A stretch of 64,000 nt of DNA from Limanda limanda (GCF_963576545.1 NC_083641.1:17926523-17990522); one strand, 5' to 3'. Numbered from the stretch's first letter, positions 12,601-28,571 are shown. Translations and numbers: made by a program. Notes: generated by a model not told the origin, from the letters alone.

Positions 12601-15017
12601 TTCATGATTTCATTGATTTAATATAATCATGGGGATTATAATGATTTATGAACAGCTCCATACCTCCATACCAGACCTTCATCCATCACCGTGCATTTCC
12701 TTTCCCTCCGAATTCATCCATTAACACTTCCTTGTTATTTATTGCCACCACTTCAGTCCTGGCACAGGTTCAATCTAACAATACATCAATAGGTAGGTGT
12801 GTTTCCTTAATGACGGACTGCTGATTGTTTGAGGCCTGCTGCTCTGACGTCTGCCATGCTCTCTTGTTGCGTGTCCCGGAACTGGCAATAAATGAGGGAA
12901 CGCCTATTGCATGTCTAGGTGGAATAATAAATGTTTGGTTTCCTGCCTGGCAACAAGATTCAACAGGATGGATGAAAATGTTTGTTCTATGTTGAGTTTA
13001 AATCCATTAGATGACAAAATACAGTCCACTAAGCTCCCTGCTGCCTCTAAAGGCTCCATTATACTACTACGAATCCGTTACGGACGGACCAACGGACAGA
13101 TCGGACGGACACTTTTTCATTTTTACTTCTCCGTGTTGAAAACAATTCACCGCCAGAACAGTAGGTGGCGCAACGGAAGACAAGCTTGGAGAAGCCTACT
13201 CTGTTTATTTACTTTCTCCCCACTAACACACAGTGTAGGCTACGATGGCAACTAAATAAAATAAAGTGACACCCAGCAGGTCAAAATGCTGATGTAATCG
13301 TTTCTTAGCGCAGCGGTTCCCAGATCTTGTTTCCGAACTGTGTTGCTAATCCCACAGCTTGAAACTACACGAAGCTCGAAGCTAGACGGAGCTAGCTAGC
13401 TCCCCTCCCAGCTAATTTCAACCCCAGCTTCCACACACAGTCAGCAGGGACTCCCGACACTAGCTACTACCCAGTGTTTGCTTCTTGCTTCTAACCTGAC
13501 GGTATTGTAGAAACAGTGTCATGATAGAAGTGGAATTAAAGTCGTGACGGCGGGTTTTTGCACTGTTACCACCGCAGTTAGCATGGTGGCTAGCCCGCTA
13601 GCGTAACCTGCTAGCGCCGTTTTGAAAGCTTGTTATAACCGTATGTGACCGTGCACACATGCCGTCAGTACTCTAACGAGCCACCGGTAGCTGGACAACT
13701 CCGCCGGCTTAACACACACGTCACATTAATCGTAGTTGTGTTTGTGTTTATTGTGAAGCAGGACGTTTAAGGTCCGGAAATGTGAAATCCGGAAATGACG
13801 TCGTAGGGAAATGATGTCGTTTGCGGACCAATTACAGCCAAGGGCTGTCCGTGGGGTCTCCGAAATAAAGACGGACAGTTAGACAAAAACGAAAAGCTCT
13901 CCGAGGCGCTCAGAGAGGGCGTTCCACGGCGGATAGGGCGGTCTTATCTGTCTGTATCCGAAAAAACGGACAAGTATAAAGGAGCCTTAAGACTTGGGAT
14001 ACGAGCAGGTAGTATGTAAACATTTGCCGAGAAGTATTTGTGTTATACAATTTGCATGGTGGCCGTAAGGGGGGACCTAAAGAATCAGACCCGCATGTAA
14101 GTTAGCTGGGTAATGTGATAGCTTTGTCTTTTTCCCACGCTAGATTTGTGTATTTCAGATCAATGGCACAGTAAAGACAACATTGAAAAGTGTCACAGTC
14201 ATGCCCCCATGGAAACATTCCTGTTGAGTTGCAAGTTTTTGGCTGTTTTACATGTGGTCGAGGTGTGAGTATTGGTTAAAGTTGTATTTGCAGCAAGTTT
14301 CCTGTTTGTGTCGTTAAATTGATGAAGAGGTTTTCTCCACTTCTACGTGTTATGTCGGTTTGCAGATGATTTCTATAAGTGTACTGTGTTGAGTTCTCAG
14401 GGCCACATGTGCGATTGTATTTAAGGTCACTGCTTTCCTGGAACTCAGGGCAAACATGCATGGTCAATAATTCCACGGGTACCAAGCGCTGACCGATAGC
14501 AGTCGCCTGTATATGTCGTCTACTTGGTGTAAAGTGGGAAAACAAACAAGAAGCAGGAGATAAGAAGTGTCAACAAGGATGTGTGGGAGGAGCTCTGCTC
14601 AAAAGTCAAAACGTTCTTAAAGAGCGTGTGTATGACAAATAAAACATTAAACAGACTCTGAGTGTGTGTGTGTGTGAGAACAATGACTCAAGCAATTTTT
14701 ACGCTTTGCTGAACAGCTCTTGGGACAAAGTCCCACTGTGTCTTTTTTGTTCAGAATTAACAGGACACCAACTGAGCGGGCTTGCTCTAATGAGTCGCGC
14801 GGGTTTCGCCTGCTGTCCTATTATGATAATGTGTGGTGTGCGACTGTGAGGCGGGGGGGGCACGTGTCCTGCACGAGATAAACATTACTGTCCTGAGCGT
14901 GCAGATATAGACATGTAATGGTTATCTAGCGTTCAGGGGCGTCGGTAAACAAAGAGTTTTTTTTAATGCAGGATAAGTCTGTTTATAAGTTAATGTCCAC
15001 CTTTTGTCTGATTACAC

Positions 15018-15049
<32 letters not shown>

Positions 15050-17319
15050 ACTCTGGGCAGTTTTTTTTAAGAAGTGTTTCCAGGGATAGGTCACACTGCC
15101 TGAGGAAGAGGAGGGGGAGGAGGAGTAGGGGGTGAGAAATTCCATACTTTATGGTGCAAACTTCCAGTATTTAATGGAAAGCAGAAGCAAGGATTTTAAA
15201 ATGAATTTTTAAAATAACCAGGCAGAATTGTGCAACGGACACTATGATTCACGATGGCATTGGACGACAGAATCTCGATATTGATCCTGAAGCCAAGTTT
15301 AAATCAATCTCAGTGCATGTAGTTGAAGTACTGCCTGTAAAACACATTTTGTTTGAATAAACAACTAAAATAATGTTATATCAGATATTGCACCTTATAT
15401 CCAATTCTTCTTTTTAAGGCTGATCCAGATAACCTGAGCACGGACTAAACTCAAACCCTACTATTTAAAACAAGGCAGGAACTAAAGACAAACAAAGATT
15501 GCCCATCATTCAACCAGTTTTGTGAGATGTTCTTAACAAACCCGGGTGATGATGTGTCAGAGGATTTTGTCAAGTCACTATTTATGTCTCTGACTCAACT
15601 TTTCTGTGAACACTGTTGCCTCTTGCAATCTCTCAGAAGATCTCCTCATGAACGCCTCCTCTGTGACATGTTGACTTAAGTGATTTCCAAGAGCAATTAA
15701 CAAGTTTAAGGCTGACGAGGCCAAACAATCTGATATCCTGACTCCCTACACTAGCAGCATATTAAAGGTTCAACATTATTGAACATTTATGAGGTATATA
15801 TATTCTGAATAACAGATCTTCCTCAGATTTATGCAAATCTTCTTTCAGTGTTTGTCATTCCCTGCTCATAAAGAAGAGTTTAAAACCACAACATTCACTC
15901 AGGAGCAAACACTTTTTAAAATTTGAAATGATAATAATGGGACATTGATCTGAACATATGTATCTTAAAAACCATTTGGTCATTTCGTCCAGCTGTTTTT
16001 CAAACTAATAAAAACCCCTCTGAGAATCATAAAGTGCTCCCTCAGAGAACAAGAGCAGCCCTGTGCTCGTTTTGACACAACTCACACACACACTCACACA
16101 CGTGCTATTGCCACATACCCCATGTGGTTGTGTTGTACAGACAGAATGTGCAGTACAACCACATTATTGACTGGTATTCCCTGGGTCTGTGAGGACCAGT
16201 ACAAAACAGGATTCCTGGGAAATGCCTGTGACAAATGTCACTCTGACTCGGGAGCTGATGCAACTGTGTGCAGTCATTACAGCACACACACTACACACCG
16301 CACACACACACACACACACACAACTAAAAGGTGCATTAAAGCACACGTGGTTCACACTCAAGACTCTCAGACGTCTTCAAACTAAGTTTAGCGACTTTAA
16401 TAGACTGATTCTATGAATTAAAAGTCATTGATGGACAATCCACACACTAGATGGTGTTGTACTGTACATAAATGTGTAGGATTCTATTACATGGTTTGAC
16501 GTTTTCGCTTCTTTGGAATTACCGATCAGTATTTTATATCATGACAAAGGTAAAACTGCATAACCAATAACTTATTTTTGATATCTGTATTGTAATGTAT
16601 GTTTTAAATGTTTGATATCTGTATGTATGTCTTCAATGTGGACCCCACTTAAAGTAGCTCTGTCTTAGGGTAGAGCTAATGGGGATCCTTCTAAATAAAC
16701 AAATCCACAACTACACGTCGTCAGTGACTCGTCTCGTTGTGTTACCAGGTGAGAGAAGGACAATTGAGGACGTGTCCCTCGCTGTGGTGGCTCACCTGAT
16801 GAGATCCAGGAAGGAGTCGATCACCTCCTTGGCCGCCGGCACGTCGTCACCCAGGCCCTGGAGCTTCGGCTTCTGCGTGGTCACCGACCCGGGGGAGATG
16901 ATAAACGCCATGATCACCCCGATGGACGAGGCGATCAGGGTGGTGACGAGGAAGAAGAGCATGGCCCAGCCGCCCAGCTTGCCCAGGGCTTTGGGGTCCA
17001 GGCTGGCGGAGCCGGACACCAGGCTGCACACCACCAGCGGGATGATGATCATCTTCAGCAGCCGGATGAGCAGCTCGCCGGGGAAGCCAACGTAGATGAC
17101 CTGGGTCCGGCTGAGCTCCGCGTTGCGCACACCGAGTCCGATGATGACCCCGATGATGACCCCGGCCACGGTGAGGATGACCAGCAGGTTGGCCATCACG
17201 ATCCGCTTGACCCTCTGGGCCAGCGGCTCCGGGGGGCTCTTGCCCGGGCTGCTCAGGCCGTTGCTCAGCGGCTCTCCGTTCGATGTCTTCCCGTCCTCCA
17301 TGTCGATCTTCTCAGCCAT
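9647..17319 (-). CDS. slc1a5: Neutral amino acid transporter ASCT2, eight coding exons
   Basis: Plasma-membrane sodium-dependent exchanger of neutral amino acids, notably glutamine. Coding exons on the minus strand: 16796-17319, 11846-11888, 11651/2-11720, 11397-11563, 10996-11229, 10576-10770, 10240-10374, 9647-9878. All junctions are GT-AG and join in frame to 532 residues (human 541). Seen: cytosolic N-terminus 1-36, first membrane helix from about 40, two extracellular sequons (NGT, NIT) in exon 3, the Ser-rich HP1 motif SSSSATLPL from 344, NMDG at 379-382, and VDRTCTVLN with C460, the position of human C467 that sets neutral rather than acidic substrate preference. The acidic tail ends KESAM, like human KESVM. 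Slc1a4 is the alternative; the tail and fkrp adjacency favour slc1a5. Intron 1 is long (4.9 kb) and exon 2 is only 43 nt. Confidence 0.95.
13051..13987. mobile_element. Non-autonomous PIF/Harbinger-type transposon in slc1a5 intron 1
   Basis: The element is 937 bp and is flanked by the 3-bp duplication TAA (13048-13050 and 13988-13990). The inverted ends read AGGCTCCATTATACT on the left and AGGCTCCTTTATACT from the right, followed on both sides by subterminal CCGTC/CCGTT-rich words. A TWA duplication is the Harbinger signature. The interior is GC-richer than the surrounding intron and has no transposase frame. Confidence 0.85.
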
Positions 17320-17560
17320 TACTCTCGGTCAAAAGTTTCCCTGAATCCACCCAGCAGCACAGACACCCGAGACAGTACACACAGACAGGCTGTCACTTCG
17401 GCTGGAGTCACTTTTAATTGACGGAAACAAGCAGAGCCTCCTCTTCCTCCGGGCTGGTAGACGATGCTGCTCCTATTTGGTAGTAGCCGGTCTTTTTCTT
17501 TCCCCCGGAGAGGAATCACCGGGCTCCTCCCTGTGACGCATGAGCTGGGGCGGGTCTTAG
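17320..17560 (-). promoter_or_regulatory. slc1a5: slc1a5 5' UTR and promoter region
   Basis: GC-rich sequence continues about 240 bp upstream of the start codon and then gives way to ordinary intergenic DNA. It contains a GC-box-like gggcggg at 17550. No TATA box and no clear ATF4 composite element were found by eye. Confidence 0.45.
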
Positions 17561-17639
17561 GTCTTACAGGCGGAGGAGATGACCGACCACATGTTCCTTT
17601 ACATCATTAAAACACAAAACACCAGGTTTCCCTTTATTC

Positions 17640-17803
17640 AACCGCATTGAACAGGGCCGTGCTCAGGATTTTTTAGTAGTTTTTCCCTTGCTCTTGTTGT
17701 GGGTTAAGGGCAGAGGATGTCACACCATGTTAAAGCCCTATGAGGAAAATTGTGAATTGTGAATATGGGCTGTACAAATCAAATTGATTGATTGATTGAT
17801 TAC
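17640..17803 (+). repeat. LINE-type 3' tail with (TTGA)n end
   Basis: The sequence runs from a ttttagtagtttttccctt block through gggttaagggcagaggatgt and tgtgaatatgggctgtacaa to a terminal (attg)n run. The same segment occurs inverted at 60815-60995. A conserved tail ending in a short tandem repeat is typical of non-LTR retrotransposons of the L2/CR1 type. The family name is from memory of fish repeats. Confidence 0.7.
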
Positions 17804-18109
17804 AGGAGTCAAGTTAAAAAAGAGCATAATTATTCATTACTACAGTTACTCTATTTAAATATTTATTTAACCAAGTACCCTTACACCCATGAGGAGGATA
17901 AATGCTAAATTACAGATCACTACAAAATTATTTATACACACAGAGAAGACGGTCTTGCATTGATTATTCCGACATTGATGCATTTATATGTTTTGTATAT
18001 ACAATAGTCAATGTATGGCGCGCAGGGTATGTGACGAACCATGTCTATGCATTTGAACACCTGCTAAAGAGGGCTTGTCAGGGAAAAGGTAGCCATGCAG
18101 AAAATGTGG

Positions 18110-18535
18110 TGGCTAGACATGATGCTAAAATATCATGGGTATGAATGCGGCCATCTTGGACATTTAGAGCCAAAGTTGCATTCAGGGGATGGAGGAAGCA
18201 AGGTCGGGTTGATGCACACGCTCGAGCAATCACAAGCCAGTCTCAGCTGTCAATCAGGATGTTTGGCCTTGTTTTTATATCATCAAATAAGTAATTAAAA
18301 CCAAACTTTCTGTAAAAACAAACACTTCTTCATCAGTGTGAAAAGAACTACCTACAACAATAGGAACCATAATTACCATAATATTTCTGGATTATATACA
18401 AACGATTAACATTGAGGAGGCGGGATTTAGGATCTATACTGCAGCCAACCACCAGGGGGTGATTGAGACGCTTTGGCTTCACTTTTGGGCAGCACTTTCA
18501 TGTCCTCCATCTTTATATACAGTCTGTGGGTTTGC
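18110..18535. repeat. Fragmented dispersed fish repeat
   Basis: Blocks such as ggccatcttggacatttaga, gtctcagctgtcaatcagga and, further on, tatactgcagccaaccacca followed by tcctccatctttatatacag match, from memory, a dispersed repeat common in spiny-rayed fish genomes. The ends are not resolved and the class is unknown to me. No coding capacity. Confidence 0.55.
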
Positions 18536-21500
18536 CTATACAGCTGTGCAGACTGCCACTGGTCTTTGATGCAACCTCCCTCCTCTGCCTGCTTATTTGC
18601 TCTCCTCACAAGTACCAGCTCAACAAAGAATACTGTTATTGTTGTAGTTATAACATCAGTGGGGTGATGCGTGTGGAACAACAAGCAAAGCAATAACATT
18701 AATCTAACATCTGGGATACTTGGACGATTTTGCATGTGTCATTTCAACTGTGCCTGTGCTTGTAATTACAGTGGAGAGAGAACAGAATGGCGCCAGAGTA
18801 AAAGACACAGCATCCTCCTCTGTTCCTTCTGTTCATTCATTCCTAAATTTAAGTACGAGTCAAAGTTTGAGATGAAAACAATCAAAAAAATGGTACAACA
18901 CAAGGACAGTAAAAACATAATACATCATACAGCAAGTAATACAAATAAAATACAATTATTAATGTAAATTAAATCAAAATAAATATTAAATAAAATATAG
19001 GATACATGATAAGATAAATCAAATCCGCTGCGATGAAACGTTGTGGACATGTCGGTGTCCTGGCAACCACCCTGCAGTCTTTGGCAAGGTTTGCATCAAA
19101 CTGACACAAGAGACAGACTCTTATTGTCTGGGACACTGAGGCCTGCAGTCAGATAGCTTAAATTGTTTTGTTGTAGGGGTCCAAGAAAGCCTGGGGTTAG
19201 CTTACACTCAAACAACAATCCAGGCCCCTTTAACACAGGCTCCCACTGGCAGAAATTTGTGGGAAAAGCACCTTTAACACCAAAGAAAGCCCACAGGACT
19301 GGAAACCCAGGCTGGTAGAGCGCTGTCCTCTCAGTGCTCAGTTTGTTATCTCAAGCTTGTTCTTTGTTCCCTCGGACTGTGTGAATGATCGGAGGTATCG
19401 CTGTGATTCTGTGAAATAGTGCATTACTCTGTGAGAAAGGACAACGTCATTAAAGCACAGGTGTTTCTAGTGTAGGCCCTATTTATGAAAACAAGTGCTG
19501 CACACACACAACACACATGCTGTGGAGGTTCTTTTTTTGTGCTGTTTTTTTTAACACATCAAAATGGGACTGGTCCAGTGAGTCCACATTACCAAATATT
19601 TGGTTTAAGTTGCAGCAATGGTAGGCCGAATGTGTGTTTCCGCATTGGCCGTTGTTCTTTCAAAACAAATCAACAGTGCAGTTAATTCCAAATTAGGAAA
19701 AGCATTTCCCTACACTCAGTCAATCAATGTTAATCACTGTTCATTTAAAGGACAGTGGAATTAGGGCACAAGAAAAGACTTGCTCACACCCCTCAACCCT
19801 TTAACAAAGAGCTCTTCTGCTGCCTTGTGTTTGGCGCTGATTAGCTTATGACAGCATGCTAATATACTTAGCTAAGACAATGCACATGGGGAAAACACTG
19901 TACCTTCTCTGTTGTAAAGATCAGCATTTGGCATTTGCATTCAGCCCACACTACATACGGTAGAAATACGTGTTTTGAAAACAGGAATCATTTAAACTGA
20001 TGTAAAAGGTCAAAGTGATTCAAACATGGGTTAAAATGTAGAAAGCTGCACTCGCCCCCCAGTTTCTTTCATTTTTTCAAATGGTGCTCTGGTTTGGTCA
20101 CAAAAGCCACAGTGTTCACGCTTGGTATCCGGTGAAATGTGTGAGGCCGAGCTAGTGAGTTGTACCTGAGAAAAGGTAACCAGTCCAATAAGGGAAGGTG
20201 ATAGGTCGGTCATGTGACCTCTCAAACTGGGGCGTGGACCCAAACAACAAAACATTGCTGTCTCGGGTATCGGGATAACAACAGGTGAGGTTCAAGGATA
20301 ATAAAGAAATAAGGAAGGTAGAGACAGCGAGGAAACACAACTCCCCCGGTTTGTGCCAATTTGGTTACTGTAAAGGGAGGAACATTTGGAAACAATTCTA
20401 CGAAAAGAGTCGTTTCCACAGAAGAATTAATACTATAAATTGTACATAAATTGCTTAAGTAGATGAAACTTGTCCCGAGTCATCATTTTAAAACAAATGA
20501 CAGGAAATAAAGGAGGACTCTCTCCCCCACACGTTGGACCTGCCTGAAGTAAGTTTGCTAGAATGCTTATCTTAGCATTATGCTCAAACCATTACTGTGC
20601 TTCTATCATGGCTATATACTTAACTGTGCTTGTCATAATATGCTCCATTTGACAGTTTGAGTTTCTTGCCTTTTCCCACATCATTGGTAGATTCAACACT
20701 GTAGCTCTGAAGGCACAGGAAGGCCTCTAAACCCTGTCTGATCTTGTCGAGCCTAGTGTGACGAGGAAGGGCCTCACAAAATTATTTACAGATTTACACT
20801 GTGTAATCACACTCACATGGCCCTCCAGCTACCACCCTCCTGCGGCTGTCACTGCCAGCCTTTCATAAGCACGCAGGCTTCATGCTTAGACAGACCTCTA
20901 ATCCCACTGTAAACAATTAAACTACCACAGGCGATACCGTCGTTGTTCTGTCAACATTTTGATGTTGTTCAACTTTGTTATTTTGCAGTAAAGAACTAAA
21001 GTATATAGTGATTTCTGGCACTGGAACTTGTATACTGGGATTATTACAATACATTAATCTCAATTATGTCAACTTTCAACACAATAATATAGACTATATA
21101 AAAAGTTATTGAACTTTGCATTAGATGTAGCCTGTAATACTTTGTGTTTCAATCTGAGGCTTCTCCCTGTGACCAGACGTTTAAGAATTACTTTATTGCA
21201 GTGTTTCTGAACGATGAGTTACACTGCCATTGTCATTAAAACTACAGACATTGAAGACACTAAACTTCACAAATAACCATAACTCCAGATTATTAACACA
21301 TAGCATATAAAGCTCAAGATTAATACATTTCTACTGATATGTTGTTTTCAGTATTTGTTCATATTTTGAGTGGTTTAGATAATTACACTGGCATAGTTGA
21401 GATGTAGTTTAAATGTTTTCATGTTCTATATTAAAGTCAGTGGTTGTTGGGGGAAGTGGCATTTCCGAGTTATGTTTAAAGCTTCCTGTAGCTGTGCATC

Positions 21501-21717
21501 TTTTTTTCTTCATTGTCTCCACACTCGCACACAGATTCTTTCACACATTTCCCACATTCACGCAGGCACACCTGCATTTGAGTCAATTATCCACACACTG
21601 GGGACATCTGCATGAGGAATGCATTTAAGAAAAACTTGTTTAAACTGCACCATGTGTCGGAGAGCCGCTTTAAATGCTCCTCCTTTTTTCCGCCTTCCAT
21701 GACAACACACTTTTCAT
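18536..21717. other. Intergenic, no gene seen
   Basis: Moderately AT-rich DNA upstream of slc1a5. Open frames are short, overlap on both strands and have no recognisable family. No tRNA, microsatellite or bounded transposon was found. Confidence 0.55.
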
Positions 21718-21721
21718 TTAA

Positions 21722-22245
21722 CCCTTTGATACACAAAAGTGACTCGGCTCAGTTTATATTTTCAGTATTTCAGGTATTACCCAATAATTACAAATCCTTA
21801 TTTTAGTTTTTCCTTTGTCAATTTTTAAATAAAAAAATATTTTGCTATCACTACCCTTCTAATGCACAACATAAGTCAAAAATGACTCATTCATTTCCTG
21901 TGTTCTTTCATGCAGGTGCGAGTGTTTCTTTGCTCTATTTTTTATATAAATGTATTTGATCATTTAATAGTATTCATTAATATCTTGTTTTTGTGTAATA
22001 CAAATCATTATTTCCCTTTTTTTCTGTCTTACTTTATGAATTAATGTATATTCTGTATTTCTATTGTATTTCGCACTTTAATACACATGGGTCAGAAATG
22101 ACCCAAACAGTAGTATTCACTACGGAACACCTGCCATTCATTTCAAACAGCTGCTTTTGCACATCTGATGCATGTAAGTCTTTTTTTACAATCCATTACT
22201 AGTGAGAAAGAGAAATATGTGCAACACTGACTAGCTATCAAAGGG
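21722..22245. mobile_element. piggyBac-like MITE flanked by TTAA
   Basis: The element is 524 bp and sits between TTAA tetramers at 21718-21721 and 22246-22249. The inverted ends read CCCTTTGATA on both sides. TTAA duplication with CCY-start inverted repeats is characteristic of piggyBac elements. Just inside both ends are words containing gtgactc/gtcagaaatgaccc. No transposase; the interior is AT-rich. Confidence 0.82.
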
Positions 22246-22249
22246 TTAA

Positions 22250-24292
<2,043 letters not shown>

Positions 24293-24299
24293 TTTAGCC

Positions 24300-27200
24300 A
24301 AAGTATTTCTAACCATCTGCAAACCGTTCACAGGGGTCTAGATGCATGTAAGTGGCATGTGTTGGTTGGGGGTGGGGGGGTGGAGGGGTTGGGGTTGCAG
24401 GCAAACTAAAAACAGACTAGAAAATAGTTGCAGAACACTATCTTCCCTCAGGGCACCTACAGGGAACATTCAGAACTGGGTAGTAAAAACCGGCCTGAGC
24501 AAGTGAGAAGTCTGATTTGCTGACATCAACGCGCCCTCCTTAGCACGCCTCCCCCCCGCTTTCCCAGCTCCATAACCCAGAGTTATGTATTAGATGTCAC
24601 ACGATACTGTAAGACATGGAGGGGCACCGAACTCTCACCAGCCCGCCCTCTCCCTGTCTCTTGTTCTCGGCCTCCTACTCTGTGCATGTTCACTGACTCT
24701 CTTTGTGTGGTTATGGACTGGGGAAAAAAAACAAGAACTGAAGGGAAAGGACGCGATTGTTTTGTTCTTCAAGTCACTTTTTCTGACTTCTGGTTAAATC
24801 TGAAATGTTTAGAGAGTCAGAGAAAAGCTCCAGGCTCTTACAGTAAGATTAGTTGCTCTACGTTGTTCACTTCTCTGAGCCTGTCATCTGAAAACATGCA
24901 CAGTCACAACCGGCAACACTGACTCAGCATTAAAATACTGGGATATCTCAAAGAAAGTAGGTGCCACTGATTCTCTGTGTTTTGTGTACACAGGCTGCAA
25001 AGCACAGGGTGTGTGCACTGTGCAGTTTGCCCATGAATTTTTAAAAGAGGCAACTGAAATGTTTCCTACATGTTGGGATAGAACGACTCTCTGGTTGGAG
25101 GAATGCAAGGGCTCAAGAATTCCAGGTTCAGTGAGTGCAATTTTGTCAAATACTGTGGGGGTCTTTTTTTTTCTACAGGCGTGTGTGTGCACTGTGTATA
25201 ACCTTCCGTGACTGTTTGCATGTGCAGTGTGATTGTGTCGTGTGTACATTCACAGCCGTGTCTAAATAAGACCTGGCCGGTTGCAGCTGGGGCCAGTACA
25301 AGGCAGAGTTCACTCAGATGCAGGTGTAAAAGTTTACACAAGAAAGCCTGAAATGTGACCTTCCTGTTTACTGTTCCCCTGACAAAAGGTTACAGCGGCT
25401 GTGTTTTGCTGCGGCTGGCGTCCTTCACGCGGCCTTGACACAAGTATTGTTCCAGCTCTCCCCAAACCGGACACAATGAAAGAGAGTTAACGGATCTCGG
25501 GTTTGATCGCCCTCGCAGATGAGTCGGTGACCCTCCCCAATGAGGCTGATGTCTAACCTTCCTGAAACAACGGTTGGGCCAATGACAATCAATCATCTAA
25601 AATGGGCCAGGTTTCATTCGACGACAGAGCTGTGCCCTATCAAGGTGCTTTTGAAGAGTTTCCATGAACAGTATATTTCCACTGAAAGAACTGTACACTG
25701 CTTGCATGGCTGTGATTGGTTGTGGGTTGAGTCCCACTAACAACACCCCCCGTAAAACAAAAATGAGCTGCTATTGCAAGGCATGTAAGTACCAAAAGTT
25801 GACCCCTAGGCGTCACTTTTGCACGTAAGTACCCTTTGACCGTCAACTTTTTCTTTGTGCAGGAGAACGTTAATAAACTTCCAATGTTCTCTGCTGCGTT
25901 GAAAGTTGATGCAAAGAGCAAGCAGTCCATCCTCTGCCGACGCCTTATGGTTTTCACGCCTCAGTGGACTTTCTTTATAGCACAATCTGTCACAAACCTT
26001 AAACGTACAATAAGTAACTTCGCAGTCTCTCAATCAAAACAAAAACAAAAGAAGTAGTTTGAAGATGTGGTGAAGCAGTGTGAGGTCATGGGAGCTGTTT
26101 TCTTTACCGCTGTGGCTGAGGAGAATCATAAATCAAATCAAGATCAAATCATGTTCTCGGATGAAAAAATGTATTAAAGCTTCATTCAGAAAAATGTAAT
26201 GAATAATCCTGACCCATTGTGAGTGATCAAAACAAACAGTGAAAGGAAAAAACTGCTGACTGGCTAAAAGGCTGTCAAGGTGTTTCCCTTCATCACACTT
26301 AAGTTTAAAATCAACAGGCTACACTCCACTCTCTCCACAACTAAACAATGGGGGAAAATAATAATAACAATTTGCAAGCTTCCATTGAACAGGGCAGGTA
26401 GGTGACCCTGAGATAAAAATGTCACTGCTGCCATGGTGATGATGATGTCACTGCCACCTCATGGGAAATCCACCGGTTGCCATAACAACTACGCATTCCT
26501 CGGTTGTGTCGATTGCCTTTCCTAGAAAATCTTTCCATTCTATTCTATTCTGCTGTGTTTCATTGCATGGGGTGATCCAGGTTTTACATAGGATCACCTC
26601 TTCTCCTCCTGCCCCTGGATCCAGAATAATTGGAATATTTTTTCATTCTGGTTTCTTCCCTCCATAATCTCTCTAGTTCATCCTCAGATACCTTTCTCAT
26701 TAACATCACCGCCATCTTAGTCCTGCAGTATTGGAGATGGAAAGCACAGAGACCCACATAAGTGAGCGCTCACTCAGGTTACTATAATTTCCCCATGTCA
26801 GCGCTATTAAAGGATTCTGCTCTAAATGAAAAGGCAGTTGGAGGTCGTTTCGCTGACATGCTACACAAACACCAGTTAATGTTTTCCCAGCAATAAAATC
26901 AACGCAGGATCTAGCTCAGGCTTGTTTTTACTGGACTTTCACTGTTGCTGAGAGAACGCTGAGGATGTGTAATGAAATACAAATGTCTGGTTCTCTGCTC
27001 GGTCTTACTCCAGATTCACCCTATACAATACTCTGTCTCTCTCCCCCTACCTGCCTCTCCTCCCCCCATCTCCCGCTCTGTGCGTGAGTCCACATGGCGG
27101 CCTAATCTCCTTACTGTAGCAGGGTAATGCCCATTGTGCCAGAGCTGTAATTCGTGGTAGTAGATTAGATGAAGTTCAGCGCTGTCATGTCAGGCGGATA

Positions 27201-28470
27201 AACCCCTCCTGCTTCCACTGACACAGTTTTCTTATTGTCACCTAACAAACGTGACCCCACCTGATCTGGGAAGCTGGTGTGAAACTGCTACTCCCCCCCA
27301 CTGTTCAAGTCTTCAGGTTGAATAGCCACAGTACAGGTACACTCACGGCGTCTATTATCTTTTTTTCTCTGACCCAGTTCCTCACTAATCCTCCTCTTTC
27401 GCCCGTCTGGTCCTGGTTTACACAAACAGAGGCCTGGCCTATGAGGAAGCAGGAGGGAACTTATCTCAGCTATGAATCTTTCACTCGGGTAATTAACCCT
27501 GCATGTAGACGGTTCATTCAAATAAAATGTCGGATGATTAAAGTCTCCTGGCCAGCAACCCAGGACATGATCTATAACCAAACAATTTTTACTAAAATCT
27601 GTAATAAGGAGATGCTGATTGTGATATATTGCACAGTTTGCTCAAAATCATTTTCCAATGAGCACCGACCAAAGGTGTGAAATTCCTGTTGCTGCTGTGG
27701 GGATCTCCAAAATCAGAAGAACACGTCATCTTGAAACCAAGAATATATATATATAACCCATATTCGCGAGAATTGATATCTATGAGTGGGTAGAGGGGGA
27801 GTGTTCAACTGAGCACACTTCCTCATTTCAATAGCATTACATCAGTTTTAAGTTTTCATTTCATCCTGTTTGGAGGAAATGTTCAAATCTGCCCACAGTG
27901 TCCACTATGTCTTTTAAGTTTGATCTTTATTAATCAGATGATAGGAGTTTAGAAGTTTTAACACACAGAGCTTCATTCAGTTAAAACCGTGGGACTGAGA
28001 CTGTACACCTACTGATATTAGGTTGGCACTATACTGGATACTTTGAAAGCTCACTCCTACATCTCTCTTCTAATGTCTTTTTTATAAACGAGACCTAAAA
28101 GAATCTTGCTGAGGGGTCCTACAAAGCCAAATGCCAGCACAGGCCGGGCTCGTGGGGCCCGTCGGGGGACCAAGCAGAGGTCAGACAGAGGGGTCAGACG
28201 GTCTAAGCCTCCCCTTGTGTTGGAGATGCCCCTGGGATAGGTGCTCGTCCCACCCAATCCCGTGAGAACAGTCACACTGTGTGGCTCCCCTGGGACACAC
28301 AGACACACTCAGATCCAAGTATAAAGTCTGCCCAGCCAGCCATCAGTAACTATGTCTGTCATGCCGGCACACACAGGCATGGCCTTTATATACACACAGT
28401 GCAGTAAATGTGAATGCAGGTAAAACATCTGCCTGGTCAGATCTCATATGGTTCACTAATATACTCCCAT
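24300..28470. other. Intergenic, no gene seen
   Basis: About 4 kb with no supported gene. GC rises modestly near 25400-25600 and 28130-28300, but the frames there do not resemble any family and show no splice-flanked conserved block that I recognise. Confidence 0.5.
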
Positions 28471-28474
28471 AAAG

Positions 28475-28476
<2 letters not shown>

Positions 28477-28569
<93 letters not shown>
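28477..28569. repeat. (CA)n microsatellite
   Basis: Perfect CA/TG dinucleotide run of about 93 bp. Confidence 0.98.

Positions 28570-28571
<2 letters not shown>

Noticed and set aside
16124..16165. Hairpin tgtggttgt...acaaccaca
   Set aside because: Arms are short and imperfect; this is expected by chance in CA/TG-rich DNA.
28057..28308. 83-residue GC-rich minus-strand frame
   Set aside because: No domain, no flanking splice signals that build a gene, no relative I recognise.
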